NCBI GenBank assembly: GCA_024639905.1
Contig: JAHEGE010000001.1
Span: forward strand, 62,001 to 126,000
From: Gammaproteobacteria bacterium
GTDB taxonomy: Bacteria; Pseudomonadota; Gammaproteobacteria; Pseudomonadales; Pseudohongiellaceae
Direction of reading: 5' to 3'
Length of the DNA stretch: 64,000 bases
Shown here piece after piece: positions 7,762-15,831 of this stretch. The notes under the pieces are model-generated. The model saw nothing but the letters and a program-made list of their open reading frames with translations. It did not search any database and had not been told where the DNA came from. A program made the translations under genes and the position numbers. Each line of letters opens with the position of its first letter. Position 1 is the first letter of the stretch.

Positions 7762-9156
7762 ATGCGCAGGAATCAGCTGTCAGATCGGATGCTAGCTTGC
7801 TCGACTTCTCGCTACTCTCATCACCTCCGCTTTGCGGTTCCAGCGCTGGCAGCACTATGTTTTGGCGCTGGCGCCGCTGCGCAAGAGGCGGCTCCCACTT
7901 TTTATGCGGATGCCTTACCACTGTTCGAGAAAAACTGTGCAGCCTGCCATCAGCCCGACGGCCCCCGTGTCGGCGGCATTACTGCCCCGATGTCGCTGCT
8001 TGATTACACACAGGCGCGCGCCTGGGCGCCGATGATCCGCAATGCACTAGTAACCGGTTACATGCCGCCGTGGGGCGCTCACGAGCGCCATCGTGGCGAG
8101 TTTAAAGATGAGCGCTACATCGACGAAGCCGAAAAGGCGTTACTTGTCGCGTGGGTAGATGGCGGTGCGCTGGAAGGCGACCCGGCACAGGCGCGCAGGC
8201 AGGACACCGCGGCAAGCAGCGGCACCGCTATGCCCGAGTCAGGCTGGTGGATTGGCAAGCCCGACCTAGAAGTGCAATTTGAGCAACCCGTAGAGGTCGC
8301 CGACAGTGTCGAAGACTGGCAGCCAACGATTCAAATGCCGGTACCGGAAGACGCGCACGCGGAACCGAAGTGGATTGCCAAAGCCGAGCTAAACCCCGGC
8401 GGCCCCTGGGTGCATCACATCGTCTCTAGCCACATGGGCGTCGGCGTGCCGGGCCGCGGCCCGTTTACCTACCCTGAGGGGTGGGGTGTCTTGATGCCGG
8501 AAGACCCCTTCATCACCGTGAACATGCACTACCATAAGAACCCTGGCGAGGGCACCGCGGTGACCGACATGACCAAGGCCGGCTTCGTGTTTTATGACGA
8601 CGGTGCGGTAATTGATCACGTGGTTGAGACCAACCTGTTGCCGCATAACGGCTGGACCATTCCCGCCGGCGATCCGAATTTTAAGGTGACCAATACCCAT
8701 GAGATCGAGGAGGACATCTTCTTGCTGTCTATGGGGCCGCATATGCACTATCGCGGCAAGGCGATGCGTTACGAGGTGGAATACCCCGACGGCGAGCGAG
8801 AGACGCTGTTGTGGGTGCCTGACTACGACTTCAACTGGCAGTTTTTGTACGAATACGAAGAACCGAAGTTCCTGCCTAAAGGCTCTGTACTTCACCTGTC
8901 GTGGTGGTTCGATAATTCGGCAAACAACCGCTTCAATCCCGATCCCAGCGCCGAGGTGGTTTACGGTCCTGAGACGACCGATGAGATGGCTAATGCCCGC
9001 ATCTATTTCGCCCCCACCACTAAGCGCGGCATAGTCGTCGGCGATGCTATCCCGCAGGATGTCTTGGATACCGCCCGCGAAGAAGACCAGCGTCGCCGCG
9101 CCAGTGCAGACCTGCTCGTATTAGGCGAAGACGACCTCTCCTGGCTGCAGGAATAA
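7762..9156 (+). CDS. Exported cytochrome c / PHM-type copper monooxygenase fusion
   Basis: A 464-residue exported protein. The signal peptide spans about 1-40 (ends GAAAQ), followed by a c-type haem site CAACH at 59-63 and then a domain resembling peptidylglycine/dopamine monooxygenases. All PHM copper ligands have apparent counterparts: HH near 218 (VHHIV), MHYH near 256, HMHYRG near 327-329 (aligning with PHM HTHHLG) and the Met in TTDEMANARIYF (PHM SSDEMCNLY). A two-copper hydroxylase fed electrons by the attached haem is inferred; the substrate is unknown. Strong AAGGAG site at 7749. A PEBP gene follows after a repeat. Confidence 0.85.
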   Translation: MRRNQLSDRMLACSTSRYSHHLRFAVPALAALCFGAGAAAQEAAPTFYADALPLFEKNCAACHQPDGPRVGGITAPMSLLDYTQARAWAPMIRNALVTGYMPPWGAHERHRGEFKDERYIDEAEKALLVAWVDGGALEGDPAQARRQDTAASSGTAMPESGWWIGKPDLEVQFEQPVEVADSVEDWQPTIQMPVPEDAHAEPKWIAKAELNPGGPWVHHIVSSHMGVGVPGRGPFTYPEGWGVLMPEDPFITVNMHYHKNPGEGTAVTDMTKAGFVFYDDGAVIDHVVETNLLPHNGWTIPAGDPNFKVTNTHEIEEDIFLLSMGPHMHYRGKAMRYEVEYPDGERETLLWVPDYDFNWQFLYEYEEPKFLPKGSVLHLSWWFDNSANNRFNPDPSAEVVYGPETTDEMANARIYFAPTTKRGIVVGDAIPQDVLDTAREEDQRRRASADLLVLGEDDLSWLQE

Positions 9157-9168
9157 CCCGAAGTCAAA

Positions 9169-9290
9169 CCCGGGGTCAGGTCTTTCATCGATGCATATTT
9201 CCTACAGAATGCGTGACGAACTGGGCTATCAACTCTACTATGCATCGATGCAAGACCTGACCCCCATGCATCGATGAAAGACCTGACCCA
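9169..9290. repeat. REP-like inverted repeat, copy C (compound)
   Basis: One left arm (9169-9196, identical to copy A) is followed by two right arms in tandem (9240-9265 and 9266-9290). The first of these has GATGCAAGAC in place of GATGAAAGAC. The 43-nt loop differs from that of copy A. It starts 12 nt after the copper-monooxygenase stop. The doubled arm suggests serial insertion or unequal exchange. Confidence 0.9.
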
Positions 9291-9349
9291 TTTACCGATG
9301 CACCAACCACCGCCCCCAACCACTGACCCCATCCACCTAGGAGATCATA

Positions 9350-9943
9350 ATGACACAGACTTTTTTCTCGAAAACCTTCGCTGCCTACTTATTCGCTGCC
9401 ACGGCATTCGGCATAAGCATCGCCAATGCCGCAGACGTGCCCGAAACTATCGAGGTTACTAGCAGCGTATTCGCCCATCACGGGATGGTGCCGGATGAGT
9501 ATTCCGCCTACGGCGCGAACAAATCTATCGATCTGAACTGGGCGAACTTGCCAGAGGGCACAGTGCAGTTGGCGGTGGTTTGCGACGACCCAAAAGTAGT
9601 CGAGCTTGGCATGATGCCGACGCCTTTCGTGCACTGGGTCGCCTATAACATTCCAGCAAGCGCGAGTGGCTTGCCAGAAGCCATGCCAAGTGATGCCGAA
9701 GTGGCAGGCATTGACGGTCTCGACGGTATGATTAACGGCGTTAATGGTCTGCGCCGCACCGGTTACTTCGGGCCGCGTCCACCCGCCAATGGTCAACTTC
9801 ATGCCTACCACTACCGCGTCTACGCAATCGATGCGGATCTCGGCCTCGAGGCTGGGCTCGGTCGCGATGAATTGCTCGCTGCGATCGACGGCCATGTCCT
9901 CGCCACGGGTATGTTGATGGGGCATTACGAGCGCAAAGAGTAG
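9350..9943 (+). CDS. Exported YbhB/YbcL-family (PEBP, Raf-kinase-inhibitor-like) protein
   Basis: A 197-residue protein with a signal peptide (about 1-26, FGISIANAAD). It is followed by a phosphatidylethanolamine-binding-protein fold: WANLPEGTVQLAVVCDDP matches the family's DPDAP-type strand, HWVAYNIPAS the ligand-pocket His segment, and YFGPRPPANGQLHAYHYRVYAID the GPxPP...HxYxF motif. The molecular function of bacterial PEBP proteins is unclear. AGGAG at the right distance supports the ATG at 9350. Last gene before tRNA-fMet. Confidence 0.9.
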   Translation: MTQTFFSKTFAAYLFAATAFGISIANAADVPETIEVTSSVFAHHGMVPDEYSAYGANKSIDLNWANLPEGTVQLAVVCDDPKVVELGMMPTPFVHWVAYNIPASASGLPEAMPSDAEVAGIDGLDGMINGVNGLRRTGYFGPRPPANGQLHAYHYRVYAIDADLGLEAGLGRDELLAAIDGHVLATGMLMGHYERKE

Positions 9944-9994
9944 TTCTCTCCGCAGAGCGCGCGTCCGTTGGTGGATGTTACACAGGGTGGGGCC

Positions 9995-10023
9995 TTGACG
10001 GAGGTTACAGCAAGGCCTATACT
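9995..10023 (+). promoter_or_regulatory. Sigma-70 promoter of tRNA-fMet
   Basis: TTGACG (9995-10000), a 17-bp spacer and TATACT (10018-10023), about 60 bp before the initiator tRNA. This is the best promoter match in the window and shows that the tRNA keeps its own promoter despite the inserted genes on both sides. Confidence 0.8.
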
Positions 10024-10083
10024 CTCGCTCCTTATCTAGTTGCGCTTCTAAGTGTAACGGCCAGTAAAGATTACCCAGTTTGT

Positions 10084-10160
<77 letters not shown>

Positions 10161-10210
10161 CTTTCCTTTGAGAGATGTTTTCGAGATGCCCGACAGGGCT
10201 CATCTCTTCA

Positions 10211-10261
10211 TGGGGCGCAGCCGCTCGAAGGTCGTAGATCCAAAATCTGCCCCCGATACCA
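10211..10261 (+). pseudogene. Degenerate tRNA-fMet copy lacking the anticodon arm
   Basis: A 51-nt segment 50 bp after tRNA-fMet. Its last 35 nt (10227-10261) match the tRNA 3' end at 30 of 35 positions, including the terminal ACCA. Before that, GCTCG runs directly into AAGGTCG, exactly as if the anticodon stem-loop had been deleted. It cannot form a tRNA. It may be a remnant of a tandem duplication or of an integration event at the tRNA 3' end. Confidence 0.75.
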
Positions 10262-10294
10262 CAACAACTTCCCGTCAGTGCCGAGAAGATAAAG

Positions 10295-10317
10295 AGCCCG
10301 CGAATGCGGGCTTTTTT
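10295..10317 (+). terminator. Rho-independent terminator after tRNA-fMet
   Basis: Stem GCCCGC/GCGGGC with a four-base loop and six Ts. It ends the tRNA-fMet transcript, separating it from the convergent amidohydrolase gene. It therefore also cuts the tRNA off from rimP, with which it is normally co-transcribed. Confidence 0.9.
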
Positions 10318-10353
10318 GTGCGCAGCAAAAAGTAGACTGTAGATAAGTCCTAC

Positions 10354-13300
10354 CTACCTAATCGACCCCTGCGGCGTAGTCTGCCAGTGGAAAGGCGTCA
10401 GCGCCTCAGTCCCCGTGACCTCCTCGCCAAGGTCGCCGGCACGGTAGAGGCGACCGTTGAGCATCACGTGGCTTATGCGGTCGGTGTTGCGAATGTCGTC
10501 GAGCGGATTCGCGTCGATGAGGATGAGGTCGGCGAGCTTGCCGGGCTCTAGCGAACCGAGGTCTTTATCCATGCCTAAATAGCGCGCGGGGTTAATGGTA
10601 GCCGTTGCAAGCGCCTCCATTGGTGTGAACCCGCCGCGTGCGAAGCTCCACATTTCCCAGTGGCTCGCGAGTCCTTCGCGCTGACCGTGTGCGCCAATGT
10701 TAACCATAATGCCGTCGAGCATGAGGATTCTCGCGGCCGCTGCGGCGTCATCATCGCGGTAGTCTTCTTCTGGCGCGGTGACGCGTCGTACTGAGCGTGC
10801 CTGCAACTCTGCTGGCGGCACGAAGTTACTCAAGATCGGGTGTTTCCACACTTCTGTATTCTGATAGAAATAGTCTTCCGAGGTGAGCCCGCCGTAGGTC
10901 ACTACTAGAGTTGGCGTGTAGCCGGCGCCAGACTGACGCCAGAACTGATGCACGTCGTCGTACATCTTTAGTGTAGGAACGTTGTGCTCGATACCGGTGA
11001 TGCCGTCGGCGATCATGCTCATGTCGAGCTGAAACAGCGAGCCGCCTTCGGCGACGCTGATTAAGCCTTCTTGGCGTGCGGCTTCTATCACCTGTTGACG
11101 CTGCTCGCGCCGCGGCTGGTTGTAGTTTTTCACGCTTATCGCGCCTTGGGCTGCGAGTCTGCGGACGTGGGCGAGCGCGTCGTCTAACTCGTCGATAGGC
11201 GCCCAGCTTGTGCTTCTAGCGCCGTACACGATCTCGCCAGTAGAGAAGATTCTCGGGCCTAGGATACGGCCAGCGCGCGCATATTCTGCGGCGGCAAAAG
11301 CAGACTTCGCGCTGCTCGAAGGATTGTGCACGGTGGTTACGCCAAGCGCCAGATGAGCGAGAAGATTCCAGTTCTGCTGAGGAATTATCTCGCCCGCGGC
11401 GTAGGGGCCGTGAGCATGAGCATCGACAATCCCTGGCATGACAGTCTTGCCGGCTGCGTCGATTTCAGTATAGCCCGCGGGCACGGCGCCGCCGCTACTA
11501 ATCGACTCGATGCGATTGCCGCGGATCAGCACGGTGGCATTGTCGATAACAGATCGAGCAGCGTCCATGGTAATAACGCGGGCATGAGTGATTGCCACAG
11601 TGGATTCTGGGTTGGCGTGATCCACCTGCATGCTGAGGTTGTTTGCAATGGCAGGTGGCTCGTAATCCGCCTGCATTAAGTCGTTGAGCGAGACGGTCTT
11701 AAACTCTGCCCCCACCGACCAACTAATCGTCTTACTATCACTAGACCAGGCGATATACGTCGCGCCAACCTCGCTCGCTTGACGCACTAAAAAGGCAGGC
11801 TTCGACGCATCTAGATCGAGCGTTCCCGAAAAATTCGATCGCGCGGCCACATGCAGTTGAAACTGGTTAATGAAGGCGATGTAGTTGCCATCAGGAGAAA
11901 GACGGAGCTCGCTAGCAAATTCCGCCTCTGCAACAGGCCGTCGGTCTTTGCCATTGCGGTCAATCGAGACCAGCTGGGTTACGGCTGTTGAGCTGCCGCG
12001 GCCTTCTGCGCTCTCGTTGCGCTCTTGCAGATAAATCCGGCCGTCGGGCCCGAAATGCGGATTAGACCCGCTGCTCGCCACGAAGCGCATGTCCTCGTTT
12101 TTAATGTCGTATAAATAAATGCCGGGCTCGTTGCCGAAATTGGGGTGAAGCAGGCTGCTCCCAGCTCGCTTTCTGATCAGCAGCTCGTCGCCGTTGGCGC
12201 TAATGGCTAGGTCATCGTACTGCCCCTTAGCGAGATCAAGCTGACGCGGCGCGCCGCCGCGGGCGCGAACCCGATACAGCGTGCTCAGGCTAGAGTCATT
12301 CCAGCGCAGAAAATAGATCGACTCTCCATCGGGCGAATAGATCGGTGAGTAGTCGAAACCGTCGTCTGCACCGCGCCCTGTGCGTCGGTAGAGGGGTTCG
12401 GGTGCTGCGTCGCCGCGCTTAATAAACAACTGTCCCAGCGATTCGAATACAACCGAATCTGCGCCGGGTGAGGGCTGAGGGTAGCGCACCATCTTCGTGT
12501 AAAACGTTGCTGGGGCGACGTCTACTGTTCCGCGTAGCGGTGGGTAGATCTGCCGAGTGTCGGCGACATGAAAAGGAATCTCTGCGACAGCTTCGGTAGC
12601 GATGTCTAATTTGAAGATTTTGCCGTCTGCCCAGAAGACGATCGCGCTGGAGTCTGGCAGCCAGTCCATAGTTGGATAAAAACCATGAACCGCCCACGTC
12701 TCCTGCATGTCGGGATCCAGCTGTGCGTAAACCATGCGCTCCTCGCCGGTGGCGAGGTTCATTACAAAAAGCCGCGACTCGGCCCTTACCCGCTTAACGT
12801 AGGCAAGCCTGCTGCCGTCAGGCGAAGGCGTGGGGCGCACCGCGCCACCAGGCCCACCTGCGACAGTGCTTATCGCTGCCGTCGGAAGGTCTAGCCGGCG
12901 AATTTGAAAAAGCTCGGTGTTGCTGTCTTCGTGATAAATAAACGTATTGCCCGGCGAGACATTGCGCACGAAGTAAAGCGCCTCTCCGCTTGGTGCGAAT
13001 GCTGGCTCTCCTTGTTCTTTCTGGAAATTGTCGCTCGGGCGCGCGACCAAGCGCTGCCCTGACAGAGACTCATCTCCCTGGGAGTCGTAAAGCCAAATCT
13101 CGCCAGTGCCTAGCGATCGAGACGTCGTAAAGTGCTTGCGCGCCGCGATATAGCGGCCATCGGGGCTCCATGACGGGCTATTTAATAGCCGAAACGATTC
13201 ATAGGTCACCTGATGCGTCTCCTGGCTCGCAAGGTCTAGTGTCCAGATGTTGTCGCCCCCGGCGCGGTCACTGGTGAACGCTATACGCTTTCCGTCTGGG

Positions 13301-13590
13301 CTGTACTGCGCCTGCATGTCCCACGCAAGGCCGCTGGTGAGTGCTGTGGCCTCGCCGCCGGTAATAGGCAATTCGTAAATATCCCCGAGTAGATCGAAGA
13401 GAACCGACTGCCCGTCTGGAGACACATCGATGTTCATCCACGTGCCTTCGCGCACATCGAGAGTCGCCGAAAGCGGTTCAGCGCCAAACGCCGGCGCGTC
13501 GACGCGCCATGTGTCAGCAGCAGATAAATGACCCGCGCACAGCGCGATGGACGCGGCAGTGGCCGCTAATAGGGGGTTTGTTAGTTCCAT
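10354..13590 (-). CDS. Exported TolB-like beta-propeller amidohydrolase
   Basis: About 1,078 residues with a signal peptide (MELTNPLLAATAAS...LSAAD). The first 650 residues carry many WD40/TolB-like blades with SPDGKRIAFTSDR-type repeats (for example near residues 85-170). The last 400 are an amidohydrolase with GKTVMPGIVDAHAHGP (HxH metal motif) and the closing LGSLEPGKLADLILIDANP. The family includes imidazolonepropionase- and prolidase-like enzymes; the substrate is unknown. I start at the ATG at 13590; a TTG seven codons earlier is possible. It runs towards tRNA-fMet and follows the rhodopsin gene on the same strand, separated by a strong terminator. Confidence 0.88.
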   Translation of the reverse strand: MELTNPLLAATAASIALCAGHLSAADTWRVDAPAFGAEPLSATLDVREGTWMNIDVSPDGQSVLFDLLGDIYELPITGGEATALTSGLAWDMQAQYSPDGKRIAFTSDRAGGDNIWTLDLASQETHQVTYESFRLLNSPSWSPDGRYIAARKHFTTSRSLGTGEIWLYDSQGDESLSGQRLVARPSDNFQKEQGEPAFAPSGEALYFVRNVSPGNTFIYHEDSNTELFQIRRLDLPTAAISTVAGGPGGAVRPTPSPDGSRLAYVKRVRAESRLFVMNLATGEERMVYAQLDPDMQETWAVHGFYPTMDWLPDSSAIVFWADGKIFKLDIATEAVAEIPFHVADTRQIYPPLRGTVDVAPATFYTKMVRYPQPSPGADSVVFESLGQLFIKRGDAAPEPLYRRTGRGADDGFDYSPIYSPDGESIYFLRWNDSSLSTLYRVRARGGAPRQLDLAKGQYDDLAISANGDELLIRKRAGSSLLHPNFGNEPGIYLYDIKNEDMRFVASSGSNPHFGPDGRIYLQERNESAEGRGSSTAVTQLVSIDRNGKDRRPVAEAEFASELRLSPDGNYIAFINQFQLHVAARSNFSGTLDLDASKPAFLVRQASEVGATYIAWSSDSKTISWSVGAEFKTVSLNDLMQADYEPPAIANNLSMQVDHANPESTVAITHARVITMDAARSVIDNATVLIRGNRIESISSGGAVPAGYTEIDAAGKTVMPGIVDAHAHGPYAAGEIIPQQNWNLLAHLALGVTTVHNPSSSAKSAFAAAEYARAGRILGPRIFSTGEIVYGARSTSWAPIDELDDALAHVRRLAAQGAISVKNYNQPRREQRQQVIEAARQEGLISVAEGGSLFQLDMSMIADGITGIEHNVPTLKMYDDVHQFWRQSGAGYTPTLVVTYGGLTSEDYFYQNTEVWKHPILSNFVPPAELQARSVRRVTAPEEDYRDDDAAAAARILMLDGIMVNIGAHGQREGLASHWEMWSFARGGFTPMEALATATINPARYLGMDKDLGSLEPGKLADLILIDANPLDDIRNTDRISHVMLNGRLYRAGDLGEEVTGTEALTPFHWQTTPQGSIR

Positions 13591-13725
13591 GATTTTTCGC
13601 CATTGTTGCAATAGACTTTAGGGTACACGCGTCGTTCTCGTTGTAAAAGAACTTGAGCGGCTAGCTGACTGTTATTGGTTATTGGTAGAGGCCGCGAAGA
13701 GGTGGCAAGAAACGGCCTACTAGCA

Positions 13726-13769
13726 ACAAAAAAGCCGCCACCGAGACTTATCAGGCCTCGGTGGCGGCT
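13726..13769 (-). terminator. Rho-independent terminator after rhodopsin
   Basis: A stem of about 13 bp (AGCCGCCACCGAG with its complement at about 13757-13769) followed, reading on the minus strand, by a run of six Ts. It ends the rhodopsin transcript about 55 bp beyond its stop codon, so rhodopsin is likely monocistronic. Confidence 0.92.
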
Positions 13770-13821
13770 TCGTCACAGCTTTTGTCGCAGGCCAGAGAAG
13801 TGGCCAGGTGCGAGTTTTAGC

Positions 13822-14601
13822 TTAAGCGTGGCTTTTCGCGTTGCTGTCTTCGTTCGCGGCGTACCAAATGAACAGGCCGAAGGCGATTTTGTTCAAGACG
13901 TCTGCGAGGTTGTACACGATGTTAAGCGTGCCTTCGTCGGTGCCGCCTGCTAGATAGCCGAGGAAGTAACCGATAGGGTAGATTGCCCAACCAATTGTGA
14001 CAGTCCACTTCATTAGGCCGTAAGCCTTTTGAACTGCGGGTGGCGCTTGACCCGCTGCAACCTTGCTGGCCTCTCCTGCGAAGATTTCGTAGAGAATGTA
14101 AGCCCAACCCAACATGCCAATGACAAAACCTACTGTCGCGTTAATGTAGCCTGCCTCACCCATGTAGCCGGGAACGAGCATGACCAACGTGCCGATTAGC
14201 AGGCGCCAGAAGATTCCGCCGGAAACAGTCGCGATAGCGGCAAGGATCAGATAAAACTCGATCATCAACAGCGGTACGGTTAGTAACCAATCGATATATC
14301 TAAAGTCGGTCGGAGTGTTACCTGTGGTAACCCACACGTCTCTCATATAGAAATAGTGGAACGCGGCAATAAATGTAACGAGTGCGCTTACCGTCAATGA
14401 GGTCGCCCACTTACCGCCTAGTCTAAGCGCTTCCATCAGGAAGAAAATCGTCGAGGCCGCTAGGGCCATTGATATCAGCCAAAATGAGTAGCCGACGAAG
14501 TCGCCGGACTGCAGCATGGCTGAGTCATTCGATGCAGCGAGGCTTATCTGACTTACAGTCAGCCCTGACAGCAGGAGCATAGCTTTAATCATCTTTTGCA
14601 T
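13822..14601 (-). CDS. Proteorhodopsin, green-absorbing proton pump type
   Basis: Seven-helix light-driven proton pump of the inner membrane, 259 residues, with a signal sequence at about 1-22. Key residues by alignment to green proteorhodopsin are all present: His82 (H75), Asp104 as proton acceptor (D97), Thr108 (T101), Leu112 at the tuning position (L105, green), Glu115 as proton donor (E108), Asp234 (D227) and the retinal Schiff-base Lys238 (K231). The DTE motif identifies an outward proton pump. ATG with GGAG seven bases upstream. It is transcribed divergently from crtE, with a 173-bp shared control region; the facing genes provide retinal. Confidence 0.97.
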   Translation of the reverse strand: MQKMIKAMLLLSGLTVSQISLAASNDSAMLQSGDFVGYSFWLISMALAASTIFFLMEALRLGGKWATSLTVSALVTFIAAFHYFYMRDVWVTTGNTPTDFRYIDWLLTVPLLMIEFYLILAAIATVSGGIFWRLLIGTLVMLVPGYMGEAGYINATVGFVIGMLGWAYILYEIFAGEASKVAAGQAPPAVQKAYGLMKWTVTIGWAIYPIGYFLGYLAGGTDEGTLNIVYNLADVLNKIAFGLFIWYAANEDSNAKSHA

Positions 14602-14659
14602 GTGAATCTCCAGTATTTATTGTTCTATTTTGTAATCTTTATGCGTTGTTTATGACGTT

Positions 14660-14674
14660 GTACACAATGTGTGC
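14660..14674. promoter_or_regulatory. Inverted repeat between rhodopsin and crtE (candidate operator)
   Basis: GTACACAATGTGTGC: ACACA and TGTGT are perfect arms around one A, with an outer G/C pair and one mismatch. It lies between the divergent rhodopsin and crtE genes, 59 bp from the rhodopsin start. A TTGTAC half on the minus strand could serve as a -35 element. TGTACA-type sites are used by light-responsive LitR/CarH-type MerR regulators, but only one half fits, so the regulator is a guess. Confidence 0.35.
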
Positions 14675-14728
14675 CTAATTTAGAACGATCTGCATTTAAC
14701 TTGAGATCACAAAGATTGATAACTCAGG

Positions 14729-14744
14729 TGCGAAAAATGTCGCA
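14729..14744. promoter_or_regulatory. TGCGA-N6-TCGCA inverted repeat before crtE
   Basis: Short dyad 30 bp upstream of the crtE start codon, flanked as GTGCGA....TGTCGCAT. A similar but longer palindrome (GTGCGACA.../TGTCGCAC) lies upstream of the copper-type TonB receptor at 46431. The spacer differs by one base, so a common regulator is possible but unproven. Confidence 0.3.
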
Positions 14745-14774
14745 TAAAACAATAAGTCAAAAGACGAGTTACTT

Positions 14775-15806
14775 ATGAAGCCGCAATCATTCGCAGTAAA
14801 AACAAGCAAATTCAATAATTTAATAGAACTTGTGCCGCCCAGCCTGACGTCTTCGGTGATAGAAAAAAGGCTCGGTCAAATAGCGAAAAATTTGAAGCCC
14901 CCGATTAGAGAAGCGTTCGAATACCATTTTGCGAACCCTGGAAAGATGATCAGGGCCAACATGGCCTACCAAGCAGCGAGGCTTCGCGGTCACAGTATTT
15001 CAGGTGCAGAGGCGTGGGCCGTCAGTATCGAATTGCTTCATAACGCATCTCTGGTACACGACGATGTCTGTGACAGCGACAGTTGCCGGCGAGACCAGCC
15101 CACGGTGAATAAGAAATTCGGCATAGAGACAGCGATTTGTCTCGGCGACGTCATTATGGCGTTGAGTTTTGACGAGGTATCGCGCGACGTAAACCTCGTG
15201 CAGACAATCCCTAACTTAGCGAGAACTGTAGGGGATCTTAGCGCAGGTCAGGCGTTAGAGTTTTCCCCAGATTTTGACTTTACGTGGTCTGAGTACGAAA
15301 GATTAGTTGCTCTTAAAACGGCACCATTATTCAGACTTCCGATTCTTGGTTTAGAGCTCGACAGGAGTAGGCTTGGGCATTCTAGTCGCTTGCTCGATCA
15401 CTATTTCGGGCTTGCAGCACTGGCCTACCAAATCGAGAACGACATCCGCGACATTTCTGAAGGGCTCAAAGAAAGTCGCATTGCCAGTGATTGTTTCGAC
15501 GGTCGGCCTAACGCGGTTGCAGTTCTGTTCCTTGACAGCCTATCTGACGAAGAGCGCAGAGCGTTTCTCAGCGAGGCCCGCGGTCTACGCGCCGCTGGGC
15601 AGCACGACGACAGCCTTTCGGTTATGAGTGAGAGTTGGTGGCGCCGGTTGATCGAATCCGATGCGCTGATGGCTTCGAAAGCAGTGGCGGCTAAAACGCT
15701 GCAGCAGGCGGAGAGCGTAGCCGACAACATAACACTCTACGAAAAACCACTCATTCTTCCAATGGCTAAATTTTTGTCGAAGAAGGTGGGTGAAGCCACA
15801 CTATAG
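14775..15806 (+). CDS. crtE: Polyprenyl diphosphate synthase (geranylgeranyl-PP synthase)
   Basis: Makes the C20 precursor GGPP from IPP and allylic diphosphates for carotenoid synthesis. 343 residues with the all-alpha prenyltransferase motifs: LLHNASLVHDDVCDSD (first Asp-rich motif), SAGQALEF, and ENDIRDISEG as the second Asp-rich motif, where Asn replaces the usual first Asp. LKTAPLFRLP matches the K-T/A-x segment. Identification as CrtE rather than another chain length rests mainly on its place at the head of the crtE-I-B-Y-blh-idi cluster. Only a weak ribosome site (GACGAG) precedes the ATG. Confidence 0.9.
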   Translation: MKPQSFAVKTSKFNNLIELVPPSLTSSVIEKRLGQIAKNLKPPIREAFEYHFANPGKMIRANMAYQAARLRGHSISGAEAWAVSIELLHNASLVHDDVCDSDSCRRDQPTVNKKFGIETAICLGDVIMALSFDEVSRDVNLVQTIPNLARTVGDLSAGQALEFSPDFDFTWSEYERLVALKTAPLFRLPILGLELDRSRLGHSSRLLDHYFGLAALAYQIENDIRDISEGLKESRIASDCFDGRPNAVAVLFLDSLSDEERRAFLSEARGLRAAGQHDDSLSVMSESWWRRLIESDALMASKAVAAKTLQQAESVADNITLYEKPLILPMAKFLSKKVGEATL

Positions 15807-15831
15807 ATATTCGTCATCAAACGGCATAAAA

